NCBI RefSeq assembly: GCF_900111775.1 | Contig: NZ_FOJJ01000041.1 | Span: forward strand, 103,679 to 167,678 | Direction: 5' to 3' | DNA length: 64,000 nucleotides | DNA from: Desulfuromonas acetexigens | GTDB lineage: Bacteria > Desulfobacterota > Desulfuromonadia > Desulfuromonadales > Trichloromonadaceae | Shown here: positions 63,918-64,000 of the stretch, piece after piece | Layout: each line of letters starts with the position of its first letter | How positions within the stretch are numbered: the first letter of the stretch is position 1 | Position numbers and translations under genes: made by a program | Notes under the pieces: generated by a model | What the model was told of the DNA's origin: nothing | What the model saw: only the letters and a program-made list of their open reading frames with translations | The model's database searches: none

Positions 63918-64000
63918 TTGGATCAGAGTGTAGCAGAGACTGTTTCATGTCAGAACCAAATTAATTCGTTTTTTGACCATCAGCGTGTCGCTTTACTCTT
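63918..64000 (+). CDS. Probable transposase, N-terminal fragment (runs off the window)
   Basis: From a TTG at 63918, eight bases after AGGAG, the frame reads DQSVAETVSCQNQINSFFDH then QRVALL to the window end. This resembles the N-termini of some IS4-type transposases of Geobacter relatives, from memory only. About 230 bp of AT-rich non-coding sequence precede it and could hold the IS end. Too short to be sure. Confidence 0.35.
   Translation, partial: MDQSVAETVSCQNQINSFFDHQRVALL

Overview
The window looks like the chromosome of a Desulfuromonadales/Geobacterales bacterium (Desulfuromonas or Geoalkalibacter type). Four things point there: dense multiheme c-type cytochromes, NHL-propeller lipoproteins beside an OmcE-like tetraheme cytochrome, a Geobacter-type small protein at 5130-5333, and an anaerobe-type short ThiC. 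The complete N-type (probably Na+-translocating) ATPase operon hints at a saline or marine habitat, but that is inference. The species cannot be fixed from sequence reading alone.

Layout. 1-0.8 kb: 5' part of pgi and a small SAP-like protein. 1-5.1 kb: Fur-box-controlled iron uptake (feoA, feoA, feoB, a FeoB-associated Cys protein, an LbtU-type outer-membrane porin). 5.1-10.5 kb: corA, a ParDE module with a palindromic operator, two orphan cytochromes b, a glycosyltransferase and a ChbG/HpnK deacetylase. 10.6-17.5 kb: nine-gene N-ATPase operon (atpDCQRBEFAG), interrupted by a heptamer tandem repeat before atpE and a long palindrome before atpG. 17.6-20 kb: a Cys-rich FKBP and an OFA-family transporter with an unusual Cys-rich N-terminus. 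20.6-26.2 kb: an 1867-residue secreted cytochrome with fibronectin-like domains behind a sigma-54-like promoter. 26.3-37.9 kb (minus strand): trmN6 and a surface-polysaccharide or glycosylation block with several integral-membrane glycosyltransferases. 38-49.2 kb (minus): an extracellular-electron-transfer locus with a beta-barrel, an OmcE-like cytochrome, two NHL lipoproteins, octaheme and roughly 9-11-heme cytochromes, and the System II maturation pair CcsA/ResB. 49.4-55.4 kb: purE, purD, purH, an ASKHA protein and alr. 55.5-59 kb: a CooT-like protein, a TPP riboswitch, a fused thiE-thiD and thiC. 59-64 kb: an octaheme HAO-family cytochrome, two toxin-antitoxin modules, gene remnants, AT-rich hypothetical genes and the start of a probable transposase.

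How it works together. The best candidate for an exciting system is the 38-49 kb locus. OmcE-family proteins polymerise into extracellular cytochrome nanowires in Geobacter. Here such a gene sits with an outer-membrane barrel, beta-propeller lipoproteins, periplasmic multiheme carriers and its own haem-attachment machinery, next to a glycan-assembly block. Sigma-54-like promoter elements precede both the OmcE-like gene and the giant cytochrome, suggesting co-regulation.

The same region carries at least 14 copies of a REP palindrome (core GGGCGCAGCATGCTGCGCCC) around a REP-associated tyrosine transposase (RAYT) gene, one copy lying in frame inside the RAYT gene itself. One REP-bearing segment is bounded by a 20-bp direct repeat that records an insertion or duplication event at a gene junction.
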